The notes: generated by a model not told the origin, from the sequence alone. A stretch of 64,000 nt of DNA from Xanthomarina sp035306605 (GCA_035306605.1 DATGNR010000010.1), one strand, 5' to 3'; shown: positions 15,198-25,287, numbered from the stretch's first letter. Program-made: numbers and translations.

Positions 15198-17720
15198 ATG
15201 GCGAAGAATTTAGTAATTGTTGAGTCACCTGCAAAGGCTAAAACCATAGAGAAATTCCTTGGAAAAGATTTCAAGGTAGAATCTAGTTTTGGACATATTG
15301 CAGATTTACCTTCAAAAGAATTAGGAGTAGATGTAGATGGAGATTTTAAACCGAAGTACGAGGTTTCTAAAGATAAAAAAGCAGTAGTTAAAAAACTTAA
15401 AGACTTAGCTAAAAAAGCAGAAATGGTTTGGTTAGCAAGTGATGAGGATAGAGAGGGTGAGGCGATTGCCTGGCATTTAGCTGAATCTCTAAACTTAGAT
15501 AAAGATAAAACCAAACGTATTGTTTTTCATGAAATTACCAAGTCGGCTATCCAAAAAGCAATTGAAAACCCAAGAGGTATTGATTATGATTTAGTGGATG
15601 CGCAACAAGCCCGTCGTGTTTTAGATAGAATAGTAGGTTACGAATTATCTCCTGTTCTTTGGAGAAAAGTAAAAGGAGGGCTTTCAGCAGGACGTGTGCA
15701 ATCGGTTTCTGTAAGGTTAATTGTAGAGCGCGAGCGTGAAATTCAAAATTTTAAACCTGTAGCTTCTTATAGAGTAGACGCAGAGTTTTCCAACGAGGAA
15801 GGGCAGGCATTTAAAGCCAAGTTGCCTAAAAATTTTAATACTAAAAAGGAAGCTCAAGCTTTTCTAGAGAAAAATGCTTCGGCCGATTTTAAAGTTGCTG
15901 AATTAGAAAAGAAACCAGCTAAAAAATCTCCAGCAGCACCATTTACAACTTCAACATTACAACAAGAAGCTGCTAGAAAACTATATTTTTCAGTAAGTAA
16001 AACCATGACTTTAGCACAGCGTTTGTATGAGGCAGGTTTAATTACTTATATGAGAACAGATAGTGTAAACTTATCTGACGAAGCAAGAAAAGGCGCTCAA
16101 AAAGAGATTGAAAATGCTTACGGTTCAAAATTTAGTAAGCCAAGAAATTATAAAGGAAAATCAAAAGGAGCTCAAGAAGCGCATGAGGCTATTAGACCAA
16201 CTGATTTTTCACTTCATTCGGTAGATATTGATAGAGATCAATCAAGATTATATGAATTAATCTGGAAACGCGCTATTGCATCTCAAATGAGCGATGCCGA
16301 ATTAGAAAGAACTAATGTAAAGATTAGTGCTTCATCACATAAAGAAATCTTTACTGCAAACGGAGAGGTTATTACGTTTGAAGGATTTTTAAAAGTTTAT
16401 TTAGAAGGAACAGACGACGAAGATACAGAGCAAGAAGGTATGTTGCCAGCTATGAAAACCAACGAAGTCCTTCTCAATAATTACATTACAGCTACAGAAC
16501 GATATACACGTGCACCATATAGATATACTGAAGCGTCTTTAGTAAAACAATTGGAAGAATTAGGAATTGGTAGACCATCTACTTACGCGCCAACAATTTC
16601 TACAATTCAAAATAGAAATTACGTTGAAAAGGGAACTATAGAAGGTGTAGAGAGAAACTATTCGCAATTAATACTTAAAAATGGTAAAGTAAAGGACGAA
16701 CTATTAACTGAAAAAGTAGGTTCGGATAAAGGGAAATTGGTACCAACGGATATTGGAATGATTGTTACCGACTTTTTGGTTACTCACTTCCAAAATATTC
16801 TAGATTATAATTTTACAGCAAAAGTTGAAGAAGACTTTGATGATATTGCTGAAGGAAAAGTAAACTGGACTACCATTATGAAGGATTTCTATAAAGATTT
16901 TCATCCTACGGTAGAAGATGTTCAAGAAAATGCTGAAAGGGAATCAGGAGAACGTATTCTTGGTAAAGATCCTAAGACAGGAAAACAAGTAAGTGTGCGT
17001 TTAGGAAAGTTTGGGCCAATGGTTCAAATAGGAACAGTTGACGATGAGGAAAAGCCACAATTCGCAAGTTTATCACCAGATCAGCAATTAAACAACATTA
17101 CATACGAGGAAGCAATGGATTTGTTTCAACTTCCAAAGAACTTAGGGACTTTTGAAAATGAAGAGGTAGAAGTTAATAACGGACGTTTTGGGCCTTATGT
17201 AAAATTTGGAGATCAGTTTGTGTCCTTGCCAAAAGGAGTAGATCCATTAAGTGTTGAATTAGAAGACGCTATTGTTTTAATTAAAGAAAAGCAAAAAGCA
17301 GACGCTCCTATATATATGTATAAAGATTTACCTGTTCAAAAAGGAAAAGGACGTTTTGGACCATATATTAAATGGAACAACATGTTTATTAACGTAAACA
17401 AAAAATACGATTGGGATAATTTATCAGATAAAGATATCGTAGAACTTATAGAAGATAAAATTCAAAAAGAAATAGACAAAGTTATCCACGATTGGAAAGA
17501 TGCGGGTGTCCGTGTTGAAAAAGCCCGTTGGGGTAGACACAATGTTATTAAGGGTAAAATAAAAGTAGAACTACCCAAAACCGTTGATGTGTCGGAAATG
17601 ACTTTAGAGGAAGCTGAAGCGCTTATTGAAGAAAAAGCACCAAAGAAAAAAGTAGCTAAGAAAAAGCCGGCTGCCAAAAAAACGGCCACAAAAAAGACAG
17701 CTACAAAAAAGAAAAAATAA
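15198..17720 (+). CDS. topA: DNA topoisomerase I (type IA)
   Basis: This 840-residue enzyme relaxes negatively supercoiled DNA through a 5'-phosphotyrosine intermediate. The Toprim domain opens at the N-terminus (NLVIVESPAKAKTIEKFLG; ASDEDREGEAIAWHL). The active-site Tyr is in GLITYMRTDS (about 290), followed by EAHEAIRPT and the GIGRPSTYAPTI motif. The C-terminal part carries repeats of the kind GRFGPYVKFGDQFVSLPKG, typical of non-proteobacterial enzymes in place of zinc ribbons. The tail (about 810-840) is Lys/Ala-rich (KKPAAKKTATKK), probably for DNA affinity. It precedes the arginase-like gene by 20 nt. Confidence 0.98.
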   Translation: MAKNLVIVESPAKAKTIEKFLGKDFKVESSFGHIADLPSKELGVDVDGDFKPKYEVSKDKKAVVKKLKDLAKKAEMVWLASDEDREGEAIAWHLAESLNLDKDKTKRIVFHEITKSAIQKAIENPRGIDYDLVDAQQARRVLDRIVGYELSPVLWRKVKGGLSAGRVQSVSVRLIVEREREIQNFKPVASYRVDAEFSNEEGQAFKAKLPKNFNTKKEAQAFLEKNASADFKVAELEKKPAKKSPAAPFTTSTLQQEAARKLYFSVSKTMTLAQRLYEAGLITYMRTDSVNLSDEARKGAQKEIENAYGSKFSKPRNYKGKSKGAQEAHEAIRPTDFSLHSVDIDRDQSRLYELIWKRAIASQMSDAELERTNVKISASSHKEIFTANGEVITFEGFLKVYLEGTDDEDTEQEGMLPAMKTNEVLLNNYITATERYTRAPYRYTEASLVKQLEELGIGRPSTYAPTISTIQNRNYVEKGTIEGVERNYSQLILKNGKVKDELLTEKVGSDKGKLVPTDIGMIVTDFLVTHFQNILDYNFTAKVEEDFDDIAEGKVNWTTIMKDFYKDFHPTVEDVQENAERESGERILGKDPKTGKQVSVRLGKFGPMVQIGTVDDEEKPQFASLSPDQQLNNITYEEAMDLFQLPKNLGTFENEEVEVNNGRFGPYVKFGDQFVSLPKGVDPLSVELEDAIVLIKEKQKADAPIYMYKDLPVQKGKGRFGPYIKWNNMFINVNKKYDWDNLSDKDIVELIEDKIQKEIDKVIHDWKDAGVRVEKARWGRHNVIKGKIKVELPKTVDVSEMTLEEAEALIEEKAPKKKVAKKKPAAKKTATKKTATKKKK

Positions 17721-17740
17721 TTAAAAGTATATAAAGTCTA

Positions 17741-18907
17741 ATGAACTTTAATTTTCTTTCTCCCGTTTCCGAAATGGTCCTGTCTCATAATGAGTTGTTG
17801 CCGCAGCAAACCTTAGGGAAAAAAATCAAGATTCATTCTAAAGAAGAAGGCATTCCAGAATTAGATAATGTGCATTTAGCTATAATTGGTGTTCTAGAAA
17901 CTAGGAATGACGTTAATTATATAGGTGAAACTTTTGATTTAGATGAAATTAGAAAATCCTTGTATTCTCTGTTTCCAGGAAATTGGCACAGAAATATAGC
18001 CGACTTGGGGGATATCAATAAAGGGGAATCGGTAGAGGATACTTATTTTGCATTAAAAACTACAGTCAGCATTTTAGTCCAAAAAAATATCATACCTATT
18101 ATATTAGGGGGAAGTCAAGATCTAACTTACGCAAACTATCGTGCATACGATAGCCTGTTACCTATGGTTAATATTGTTAATGTAGATTCTAAATTTGATT
18201 TAGGTGATTCTGCTAAGCCTATAAAGAATGATAGCTTTGTAGGTAAAATAATCTTAGATGAACCTTATAACTTATTTAACTATGCAACCATAGGGTATCA
18301 AACCTATTTCAATTCGCAAGAAGAAATAGATTTAATGGATAGATTGTATTTTGAATCCTATAGATTAGGACAAGTTTCAAACGACATAACTTTAGCAGAA
18401 CCTGCATTACGTGATGCCAATATTGTGAGTATCGATTTAAATTCTATCAAGGCATCCGAGTTAAGCACTAGGCAACAAACATCTCCTAATGGGTTGGATG
18501 GGAAAGAAATTTGTGCTATTGCAAGATATGCAGGAATTAGTAATAAAGTTTCTTCTATAGGAATATATGAATACAAGCCATCTTCCGATGATACAGTTAC
18601 TTCTATGATGGTAGCTCAAATAATTTGGTATTTTATAGAAGGAGTGAATTGTAGAATTAAAGATGATGACTTTTTAAATGATGAAAGTTATCAGAAATTC
18701 ATTACTTTGGTCGATGATCAAGAACTGATGTTTTATAAAAGTATTAAGACACAACGTTGGTGGATTGAAATACCTTTTTTATCAGAAGTAAATACTAAAT
18801 TAAAAAGACATACGTTATTACCTTGCATGCATGAAGATTATTTGGACGCATGTAACAACAAGCTTCCTGAGCGATGGTACAAAGCTTATCAGAAGAACTG
18901 TATTTAG
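17741..18907 (+). CDS. Arginase/formimidoylglutamase-fold protein with degenerate metal site
   Basis: This 388-residue ureohydrolase-fold protein is often annotated as formimidoylglutamase in Bacteroidota. The usual dimanganese ligands are mostly missing. GGDH is GGSQD (123-127), DAHxD is DSKFD (149-153), and the SxDxDxxDP motif is SIDLNSIKAS (230-239). A His and several Asp ligands are therefore replaced, and canonical hydrolysis is unlikely. It lies between topA and gldKLMN on the same strand, 20 nt after topA. A structural or regulatory role tied to the gld cluster is possible but unproven. Confidence 0.8.
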   Translation: MNFNFLSPVSEMVLSHNELLPQQTLGKKIKIHSKEEGIPELDNVHLAIIGVLETRNDVNYIGETFDLDEIRKSLYSLFPGNWHRNIADLGDINKGESVEDTYFALKTTVSILVQKNIIPIILGGSQDLTYANYRAYDSLLPMVNIVNVDSKFDLGDSAKPIKNDSFVGKIILDEPYNLFNYATIGYQTYFNSQEEIDLMDRLYFESYRLGQVSNDITLAEPALRDANIVSIDLNSIKASELSTRQQTSPNGLDGKEICAIARYAGISNKVSSIGIYEYKPSSDDTVTSMMVAQIIWYFIEGVNCRIKDDDFLNDESYQKFITLVDDQELMFYKSIKTQRWWIEIPFLSEVNTKLKRHTLLPCMHEDYLDACNNKLPERWYKAYQKNCI

Positions 18908-19069
18908 TAGCTTTGATAAAACCGCATATTTTATCGGTAAAGCGCACTTTTTTCACGATGAACCGTGAATTAAATTTAAAAAAAGTTGTTTTTTAAAAAA
19001 TATATAGATATGTTTACGCTCTTAAAATTTTTAAGACACAAAAATTAAATTATTAACCTCGAGTTTTCT

Positions 19070-20446
19070 ATGGATATGAAGAAGTTTATTTTATTAACCG
19101 CAGTTTTAACATTGTTAGCTAGTTGTGGCTCTGGGGACAGAGGCCAGTTGGTAGGTGTTAAGGGAAAGAAGTGGCATCCTGAAAAGCCCTATGGTATGGA
19201 GTTAGTGCCAGGAGGAGCTTTTATAATGGGTAAGGCAGATGATGACTTAGCCGGCATTAATGATGCGCCTTCTAAAACAGTTACTGTTAGGTCATTCTAC
19301 ATGGACGCGACAGAAATTACAAATAGCGAATATCGTCAGTTTGTAAACTGGGTAAGAGACTCTACTATTAGAACCAAATTAGCAATTCTTGCTGATGAAA
19401 TTGGTGAGACCCCAGGTAATGGAGGCATTGGAGAATATGCTTTTAAAGATTCAGATCCTGAAAACATGACTGTCTATGAAAAGTATATGTACGATAATTA
19501 TAGTGGTCTAGGACCAACAGGTTACGAGGGAAGAAAATTAAACCACGATGTTGATCTTATTTTTGATACCGCTGAATATCCAGACGAATATTATGCAGAG
19601 GTAATGGATACCATGTATATTCCAATTGAGGAGTCATATAACGGACAAAGAACTTGGGATGTAACTAAATTCAAGTTTCAATATTCTTATATGGATATAG
19701 AAAAAGCTGCTAAAAACAGATCTTTAAAAAGAAAAGACGTTATTATTAAGGAAGAAGTAGAAATTTATCCAGATACAACTACTTGGATTAGAGATTTCGC
19801 TTATTCTTATAATGAGCCAATGCATAATGATTACTTCTGGCATGATGCTTATGGAGATTATCCTGTGGTTGGAGTGTCCTGGACTCAAGCAAAAGCTTTT
19901 TGCCAATGGAGAACTATGTATCACAATGCATACAGAAAACAGAGAAAGCAACACTATGTAAACTCTTATAGATTACCTTCTGAAGCAGAATGGGAATATG
20001 CTGCTAGAGGTGGGCTTCAAGCTGCAACTTATCCTTGGGGTGGACCATACACTAAAAACGACAGAGGTTGTTTTATGGCTAACTTCAAACCTTTAAGAGG
20101 AGATTATGCTGCCGATCAAGCATTATATACTGTTGAAGCTAAATCGTACGATCCAAACGACTTTAACTTATATAACATGGCTGGAAACGTATCAGAGTGG
20201 GTAAGTGCTTCTTATGACCCTTCTTCTTACGAGTATGTTTCAACAATAAATCCAAGCGTTAACGACATTAATAACAAACGTAAAGTTGTACGTGGAGGTT
20301 CTTGGAAAGACGTGAAATACTATTTGCAAGTTAGTTCAAGAGACTACGAATACGCAGATTCTGCTAGAAGTTATATCGGGTTTAGAACCGTTCAAGATTA
20401 TATGGGAACTGAAGTTACTAAAAACGCTACAGCTACTAACAGATAA
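19070..20446 (+). CDS. gldK: Gliding motility lipoprotein GldK (type IX secretion ring component)
   Basis: This 458-residue lipoprotein has a lipobox LLASC (C19) after MDMKKFILLTAVLT. The rest is an FGE-sulfatase/SUMF1-like fold without sulfatase-activating function, with GMELVPGGAFIMGKADDD, SFYMDATEITNSEYRQFVNW, RLPSEAEWEYAARGG and NVSEWV near the C-terminus. GldK forms the periplasmic ring attached to the outer membrane with GldN in the type IX secretion system. The next ATG at 19076 is an equally possible start. It is the first gene of gldKLMN, all on the plus strand. Confidence 0.96.
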   Translation: MDMKKFILLTAVLTLLASCGSGDRGQLVGVKGKKWHPEKPYGMELVPGGAFIMGKADDDLAGINDAPSKTVTVRSFYMDATEITNSEYRQFVNWVRDSTIRTKLAILADEIGETPGNGGIGEYAFKDSDPENMTVYEKYMYDNYSGLGPTGYEGRKLNHDVDLIFDTAEYPDEYYAEVMDTMYIPIEESYNGQRTWDVTKFKFQYSYMDIEKAAKNRSLKRKDVIIKEEVEIYPDTTTWIRDFAYSYNEPMHNDYFWHDAYGDYPVVGVSWTQAKAFCQWRTMYHNAYRKQRKQHYVNSYRLPSEAEWEYAARGGLQAATYPWGGPYTKNDRGCFMANFKPLRGDYAADQALYTVEAKSYDPNDFNLYNMAGNVSEWVSASYDPSSYEYVSTINPSVNDINNKRKVVRGGSWKDVKYYLQVSSRDYEYADSARSYIGFRTVQDYMGTEVTKNATATNR

Positions 20447-20526
20447 AATTAAATAACCACAATAAATTTTAATATTAACCATTCATTTAAGTGCAAACTT
20501 AACACTAACTAAAAAAACTAAAAATT

Positions 20527-21171
20527 ATGGCACAATCAAGAGCATTCAAAAAATTTATGACCATGTCTTATGGTTTCGGAGCATCAATCGTAATTATTGG
20601 AGCTTTATTCAAAATTGTTCACTTCGAAATAGGACCGTTAACTGGTAACGTAATGTTAACAATTGGTCTAGTTGCAGAGGCTGTTGTATTCGCTATTTCT
20701 GCTTTTGAACCTGTTGATGATGATTTAGACTGGTCACTAGTATATCCTGAATTAGCAGGAGGTCAAGGTGTTGCTAGAAAGCAAGAACAACCAAAAGATG
20801 CAGAAGGATTACTTTCTAAAAAATTAGATAACTTATTAAAAGAAGCTAAAATAGATGCTGAATTAATGGCAAGCTTAGGTGATAGCATTAAAAACTTTGA
20901 AGGAGCTGCAAAAGGGATTAGCCCAACAGTTGATTCAATTGCTGCTACTAAAAAATATGGCGAAGAATTATCTTTAGCAGCTGCACAGATGGAATCTTTA
21001 AACAGTTTATACAAAGTACAATTAGAAAGTGTAAACCGTCAAGCTACTATTAACGAAGAAGCAGTTGAAAACGCTACTAAATTAAAAGAACAAATGAAAT
21101 CTTTAGCATCTAACTTATCATCATTAAACGGTGTTTATGGAGGTATGTTATCTGCTATGAATAAAAACTAA
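20527..21171 (+). CDS. gldL: Gliding motility protein GldL (T9SS motor stator)
   Basis: This 214-residue inner-membrane protein has two N-terminal TM helices (about 15-35 and 40-60). They include the conserved intramembrane Glu of the MLTIGLVAEAVVFAISAFEP segment, proposed to carry protons for the rotary motor. A long cytoplasmic helical tail (about 90-214) follows. With GldM it forms the proton-driven motor powering type IX secretion and gliding. It begins 80 nt after gldK. Confidence 0.97.
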   Translation: MAQSRAFKKFMTMSYGFGASIVIIGALFKIVHFEIGPLTGNVMLTIGLVAEAVVFAISAFEPVDDDLDWSLVYPELAGGQGVARKQEQPKDAEGLLSKKLDNLLKEAKIDAELMASLGDSIKNFEGAAKGISPTVDSIAATKKYGEELSLAAAQMESLNSLYKVQLESVNRQATINEEAVENATKLKEQMKSLASNLSSLNGVYGGMLSAMNKN

Positions 21172-21225
21172 TTAGTAAAGTACTAATAATTAAATTTTAA
21201 AAATTAACTACAAAACTAATTAGAA

Positions 21226-22776
21226 ATGGCAGGAGGAAAATTGTCCGCAAGACAGAAAATGATTAACTTGATGTATTTAGTGTTTATAGCCATGCTAGCA
21301 CTTAATATGTCAAAAGAAGTGCTATCTGCATTTGGTTTAATGAACGAAAAATTAACCGAATCTAACGAAGCGGCTTCTCAAAGAAACAATGCTTTTATGC
21401 AAGGTTTAGCAGAAAAGGTTTCTGAACAACCAGCAAAATACCAACCTTTAAAGGAACAAGCTGATCAAATTAGTACTTTATCTGATAACTTTAACGCTTA
21501 TTTAGAGGAGTTAAAAGGGAATATGATAGCTACTGTTGAAAACCCTAAAGATTACGAAGTAATGGATAAGGGAGATTACTTAGATAATCATTTCTTTAAA
21601 GGAGATAAATTGAAAGAAGAAGGTCAAACTTTTATGGCTGAAATCGCTAAATTTAGAGATGGAGTTGTAGAGATCTTATCTAAAAACCCTGATATGGCTA
21701 GTATTGCTGAGGATGTTAAAAAGAAATTTGAAACAGAGCCAGTTACTAACAGAGATGGAAATAAAGTTGATTGGTTAGACTACCATTATAAAGGTTTTCC
21801 TTTAGTAGCTTCTTTAACTAAAATGACTCAGCTTCAAGCAGACGTTAAGACTACACAGTCTGAAGTTTTATCTTCTATGTTAGCAGGTAAATTAAAAGTA
21901 GAAGCTTCTTTAACTAATTTTGACGCTATTGTTGTTCCAAGTAAAACGGCTTTCTTTTCTGGAGAAAACTTTACAGGTACAATTATCTTAGGTAAAAAAG
22001 ATAATACCTTAAAAGCTGATAAAGTAATTATCAATGGACAGGAGTTATCTGCTGAATCTATGCAAGCTGGTAAAACAGTTTTAGATTTCCCTGCAGGAGC
22101 TGTTGGAGAAAGAGAAATTACAGGAGAATTTCAATTTAAAGAAGGAGATTCAATTATCTCTATTCCAGTAAAGAGTACGTATGCAGTTGTACCTAAACCA
22201 AACTCTGCAACTATTTCTGCAGATAAGATGAATGTGGTTTACCGCGGTGTAGCAAATCCAATGACTATTTCTTTCGCTGGTATTCCAGATAACAACGTTT
22301 CAGCAAGTGCTCCTGGATTAAGTAAAGCTTCTGGAGTTGGAAAATACGTAATGAATCCTGGATCTGGTAGAGAAGTATCTATTAATGTTTCTGGTACGTT
22401 ACCAGATGGATCTAAGGTTAGTGACAAAGCTACCTTTAGAATTAAAGATATTCCAAAACCAACAGGAACAATTAGTGGACAAGATGGTATAGTAAAATTA
22501 CCACGTAACTCTGTGGAAATTGCTACTATTGGAGCTATGTTAGACGAATTTGATTTTGAATTACCAATTCAAGTAACTTCGTTTAAATTTAAAGTTCCTG
22601 GTCAACCATCAGTTGAAGTTAATGGTACTAAATTGAACAGCCAAGCGAAAAATGCTTTAAGTAAAGCAAGACGTGGTGATAACGTTCAAATATTTGATAT
22701 TAAAGCTCAGATTAGAGGGAACTCTTCTTACAAGTTAAAAGGAGTGTCAGCTGTAATTGTTGAGATAGCAAACTAA
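21226..22776 (+). CDS. gldM: Gliding motility protein GldM (T9SS motor rotor/shaft)
   Basis: This 516-residue protein has one N-terminal TM helix (MINLMYLVFIAMLALNMSKEVL). A helical D1 domain and three Ig-like periplasmic domains reach toward the GldKN ring. Its start GGKLSARQKMINLMYLVF is highly typical of the family. It is full length, 54 nt after gldL and 50 nt before gldN. Confidence 0.97.
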   Translation: MAGGKLSARQKMINLMYLVFIAMLALNMSKEVLSAFGLMNEKLTESNEAASQRNNAFMQGLAEKVSEQPAKYQPLKEQADQISTLSDNFNAYLEELKGNMIATVENPKDYEVMDKGDYLDNHFFKGDKLKEEGQTFMAEIAKFRDGVVEILSKNPDMASIAEDVKKKFETEPVTNRDGNKVDWLDYHYKGFPLVASLTKMTQLQADVKTTQSEVLSSMLAGKLKVEASLTNFDAIVVPSKTAFFSGENFTGTIILGKKDNTLKADKVIINGQELSAESMQAGKTVLDFPAGAVGEREITGEFQFKEGDSIISIPVKSTYAVVPKPNSATISADKMNVVYRGVANPMTISFAGIPDNNVSASAPGLSKASGVGKYVMNPGSGREVSINVSGTLPDGSKVSDKATFRIKDIPKPTGTISGQDGIVKLPRNSVEIATIGAMLDEFDFELPIQVTSFKFKVPGQPSVEVNGTKLNSQAKNALSKARRGDNVQIFDIKAQIRGNSSYKLKGVSAVIVEIAN

Positions 22777-22826
22777 TAGAAATTATCTTCTTTAAAAGTT
22801 GATAAGCCCTAATAATTAAATGTAAA

Positions 22827-23729
22827 ATGATGAATTATAAAAGTTTTTTATTAACCGTTTTAAGCATATCATTTGTATCTGCTTCTTTTGCTCAGGCGAA
22901 TATTTTAAATGCTAAAACTCCTAGTGAGATTGGTGTTAGAACCGAAGCTCAAAAAGAAGTTGACAATGACAAACCATTGGAATATGGCTATGTTGACGAT
23001 AGGGACATTATGTTTTCTAAAATGACTTGGGAAAGAGTAGTTCTAGACGAGCGTGTTAATTTCCCTTTATATTATCCTGTAGATACCCATAATATTGGTA
23101 AGGATAGAAGATCTTTATTCGATGTTCTTTGGAAAAATATTAAAGAGGGTAAAATTGAAAACATTTATGATGACTCATATTTTACAAGTAAGCGTACATT
23201 AAAAGATATTCAAGCTTCATTGTCTAAAGTAGATACTTTAGATATAGGGTATGAACAATTTAATGCTGATGGCTATGTAGATCCAGAGTACATCATTAAA
23301 CGAGATATTACATCGTACGATATTAGCGCTTATTTAATTAAAGGTCTTTGGTATTTTGATAAACGTCAAGCAGAATTGAAGTACAGACTTCTTGGAATAG
23401 CACCAGCGGCTCCAGATGTTAACTTTATTGATTCTGATGATGAATCTAACAAAGAACCAATTCCTTTATTTTGGGTGTTTTTCCCAGATGCTAGAGATAT
23501 TCTGCACCAAGCCAAAGCATTTAACAATGCTAATAGTGCCGTGCCTTTCTCATACGATCACTTGTTGAATTCAAGAAGATTTAATGGGTATGTGTATAAA
23601 GAAGAGAATATTTATGGAGACCGTAAAGTAACTGAGTATATTTCTGAAAACGCTTTAATGCAACTATTAGAATCTGATAGAATTAAAGAAAAAATTAGAG
23701 ACTTTGAATTAGATATGTGGGCTTACTAA
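22827..23729 (+). CDS. gldN: Gliding motility protein GldN (T9SS ring component)
   Basis: This 300-residue periplasmic protein has a signal peptide (about 1-22, ending SFAQ). The family core includes DDRDIMFSKMTWERVVLDERVNFPLYYP and the late WVFFPDARDILHQAKAFNNANSA stretch. It builds the periplasmic ring with GldK. It is the last gene of the unit, followed by a strong terminator. Confidence 0.96.
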   Translation: MMNYKSFLLTVLSISFVSASFAQANILNAKTPSEIGVRTEAQKEVDNDKPLEYGYVDDRDIMFSKMTWERVVLDERVNFPLYYPVDTHNIGKDRRSLFDVLWKNIKEGKIENIYDDSYFTSKRTLKDIQASLSKVDTLDIGYEQFNADGYVDPEYIIKRDITSYDISAYLIKGLWYFDKRQAELKYRLLGIAPAAPDVNFIDSDDESNKEPIPLFWVFFPDARDILHQAKAFNNANSAVPFSYDHLLNSRRFNGYVYKEENIYGDRKVTEYISENALMQLLESDRIKEKIRDFELDMWAY

Positions 23730-23750
23730 GCATTTACACATAATAAATTT

Positions 23751-23784
23751 AAAAACGTTCACTTATTTAGTGAACGTTTTTTTT
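23751..23784 (+). terminator. Intrinsic terminator after gldN
   Basis: ACGTTCACT (23755-23763), loop TATTT, AGTGAACGT (23769-23777) and seven or more T. The stem is perfect and ends the gldKLMN unit. Confidence 0.92.
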
Positions 23785-23808
23785 ATTCTATTAATTGAGA
23801 GTTTAACT

Positions 23809-23816
23809 TACTTTTG
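23809..23816 (+). promoter_or_regulatory. -7 box for the FAD oxidoreductase
   Basis: TACTTTTG matches TAnnTTTG. The predicted start is at about 23822, immediately before ATG 23823, so the mRNA may be almost leaderless. Confidence 0.45.
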
Positions 23817-23822
23817 TACTAT

Positions 23823-24869
23823 ATGAAAAAAGTAGATTATATTCTAGTTGGTTGTGGCCTGGCTGGAATTTCATTTTGCGAACAGTTGATTCGTGCTAAT
23901 AAAAGTTTTGTTGTTTTTGATAACCAATCTCAGCAGTCTTCTGTGGTTGCTGGAGGATTATATAATCCAGTTGTTTTAAAACGATTTACTCCAGTGTGGA
24001 AAAGCGAGGAGCAATTAAGTATAGCCTTACCTTTGTATCACCACATTGAAGAAAAACTCAATATAAAAATTGATTATAAAATACCAGTTTATAGACGGTT
24101 TACTTCTCATGAAGAACAAAATAATTGGTTTTCGGCATCAGATAATAATCTGTTAGTAGAACACCTTTCCTTAAAAGTTGTAATAAATACCAATCCATGT
24201 GTCTATGCCGATTTTGGTTTTGGAGAAGTATTAAACACTGGAAGGATTGATACCAATATCCTAACATCTGCTTATAAATCATATTTGAAAGAGGAAAGCA
24301 AACTAATTGAAGAATCTTTTAACTATTCTGAACTAAAATCTATAGAGCAGGGTATTTCATACAAAGATATTTCTGCTTCACATATAGTTTTTTCAGAAGG
24401 TTTTGGGTTAAAATTAAATCCTTTTTTTAATAATCTTCCTTTAAAGGAATCTAAAGGAGAGCTTTTAACCATACACGCACCAGAATTAAAAATTGATTAT
24501 GTTTTAAAATCCAGTGTTTTTGTTTTACCCTTAGGAAACGATTTGTATCATATAGGCGCTACATACAATTGGAATGACAAAACCAATAATATTACCAAGG
24601 AAGGTAGAGAAGAGCTTTTAAATAAGCTTAAAACCTTCTTAAATTGTAGGTTTGAGGTGGTTGACCAAGTTGCGGGTGTTCGGCCGACCGTTAAAGATCG
24701 AAGACCATTGGTTGGCAAGCACCCAGAATACAAAAATATGTTTGTTTTGAACGGACTTGGTACTAGAGGTGTTATGATTGGACCTTATGTGGCACAACAG
24801 CTTTTTAATTATATAGAAAATGATGAGTGCTTAGATAGTGAAATCGATATTAATCGTTTTTATCTTTAA
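23823..24869 (+). CDS. FAD-dependent oxidoreductase (DAO/glycine-oxidase-like)
   Basis: This 348-residue flavoenzyme has an N-terminal dinucleotide-binding motif (DYILVGCGLAGISFCEQLI; GxGxxG at about 8-13) and a second stretch VFDNQSQQSSVVAGGLYNPVVL. The C-terminal part has GVRPTVKDRRPLVGKHP and LNGLGTRGVMIGP, the FAD-closing motifs of the D-amino acid oxidase superfamily. The substrate is unknown. ATG 23823 was chosen because an upstream TTG lies within the promoter -7 box. The 3' end overlaps the convergent DUF983 gene by 20 bp. Confidence 0.85.
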   Translation: MKKVDYILVGCGLAGISFCEQLIRANKSFVVFDNQSQQSSVVAGGLYNPVVLKRFTPVWKSEEQLSIALPLYHHIEEKLNIKIDYKIPVYRRFTSHEEQNNWFSASDNNLLVEHLSLKVVINTNPCVYADFGFGEVLNTGRIDTNILTSAYKSYLKEESKLIEESFNYSELKSIEQGISYKDISASHIVFSEGFGLKLNPFFNNLPLKESKGELLTIHAPELKIDYVLKSSVFVLPLGNDLYHIGATYNWNDKTNNITKEGREELLNKLKTFLNCRFEVVDQVAGVRPTVKDRRPLVGKHPEYKNMFVLNGLGTRGVMIGPYVAQQLFNYIENDECLDSEIDINRFYL

Positions 24870-25242
24870 CTAAAGTTTCATCGTAATGCATAAATATATT
24901 AATCCAAATATTTCTTGACCATCTCATAATAACAGGGATAAATACAATTAAAGTACCAATTATTGCTATAAAAGCTGTTGTAATATCGCTTCCTAAAAAC
25001 ATATAACTAATTACAAAGGCAGCTACAGCAAAAGCAATTCCTACTGCATAACTTACATACATAGCTCCAAAAAAGAAAGAAGGTTCCATCCTGTATTTTG
25101 TTCCACATTTAGAGCAATGATCTTTTACATTAATAACATCTTTTATGATGTAAGGATTATTGGTAGGGTACATGGATTCTTGATGGCATTTAGGGCATAC
25201 TCCAGTAAAGATGCTATAAAGCTTATTACCTTTTTTTATCAT
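24850..25242 (-). CDS. DUF983 family membrane protein with zinc ribbon
   Basis: This 130-residue protein has an N-terminal zinc-ribbon-like part with two CxxC pairs (CPKC about 15-18, CSKC about 43-46). Two TM helices follow (about 60-80 and 82-105), then a short tail. The GVCPKCHQESMY and KYRMEPSFFFGAMYVSYA motifs are typical of DUF983. It is transcribed toward the oxidoreductase gene, with a 20-bp tail overlap, from a TAATTTTG -7 box at 25280-25287. Function unknown. Confidence 0.85.
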   Translation of the reverse strand: MIKKGNKLYSIFTGVCPKCHQESMYPTNNPYIIKDVINVKDHCSKCGTKYRMEPSFFFGAMYVSYAVGIAFAVAAFVISYMFLGSDITTAFIAIIGTLIVFIPVIMRWSRNIWINIFMHYDETLVKDKND

Positions 25243-25279
25243 GGCTAAAACTATTACTTTTACGTTTTGAAAGTTAGTA

Positions 25280-25287
25280 CAAAATTA
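25280..25287 (-). promoter_or_regulatory. -7 box for the DUF983 gene
   Basis: The minus strand reads TAATTTTG (TAnnTTTG). The predicted start is near 25275, about 33 nt before the ATG. Confidence 0.45.
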
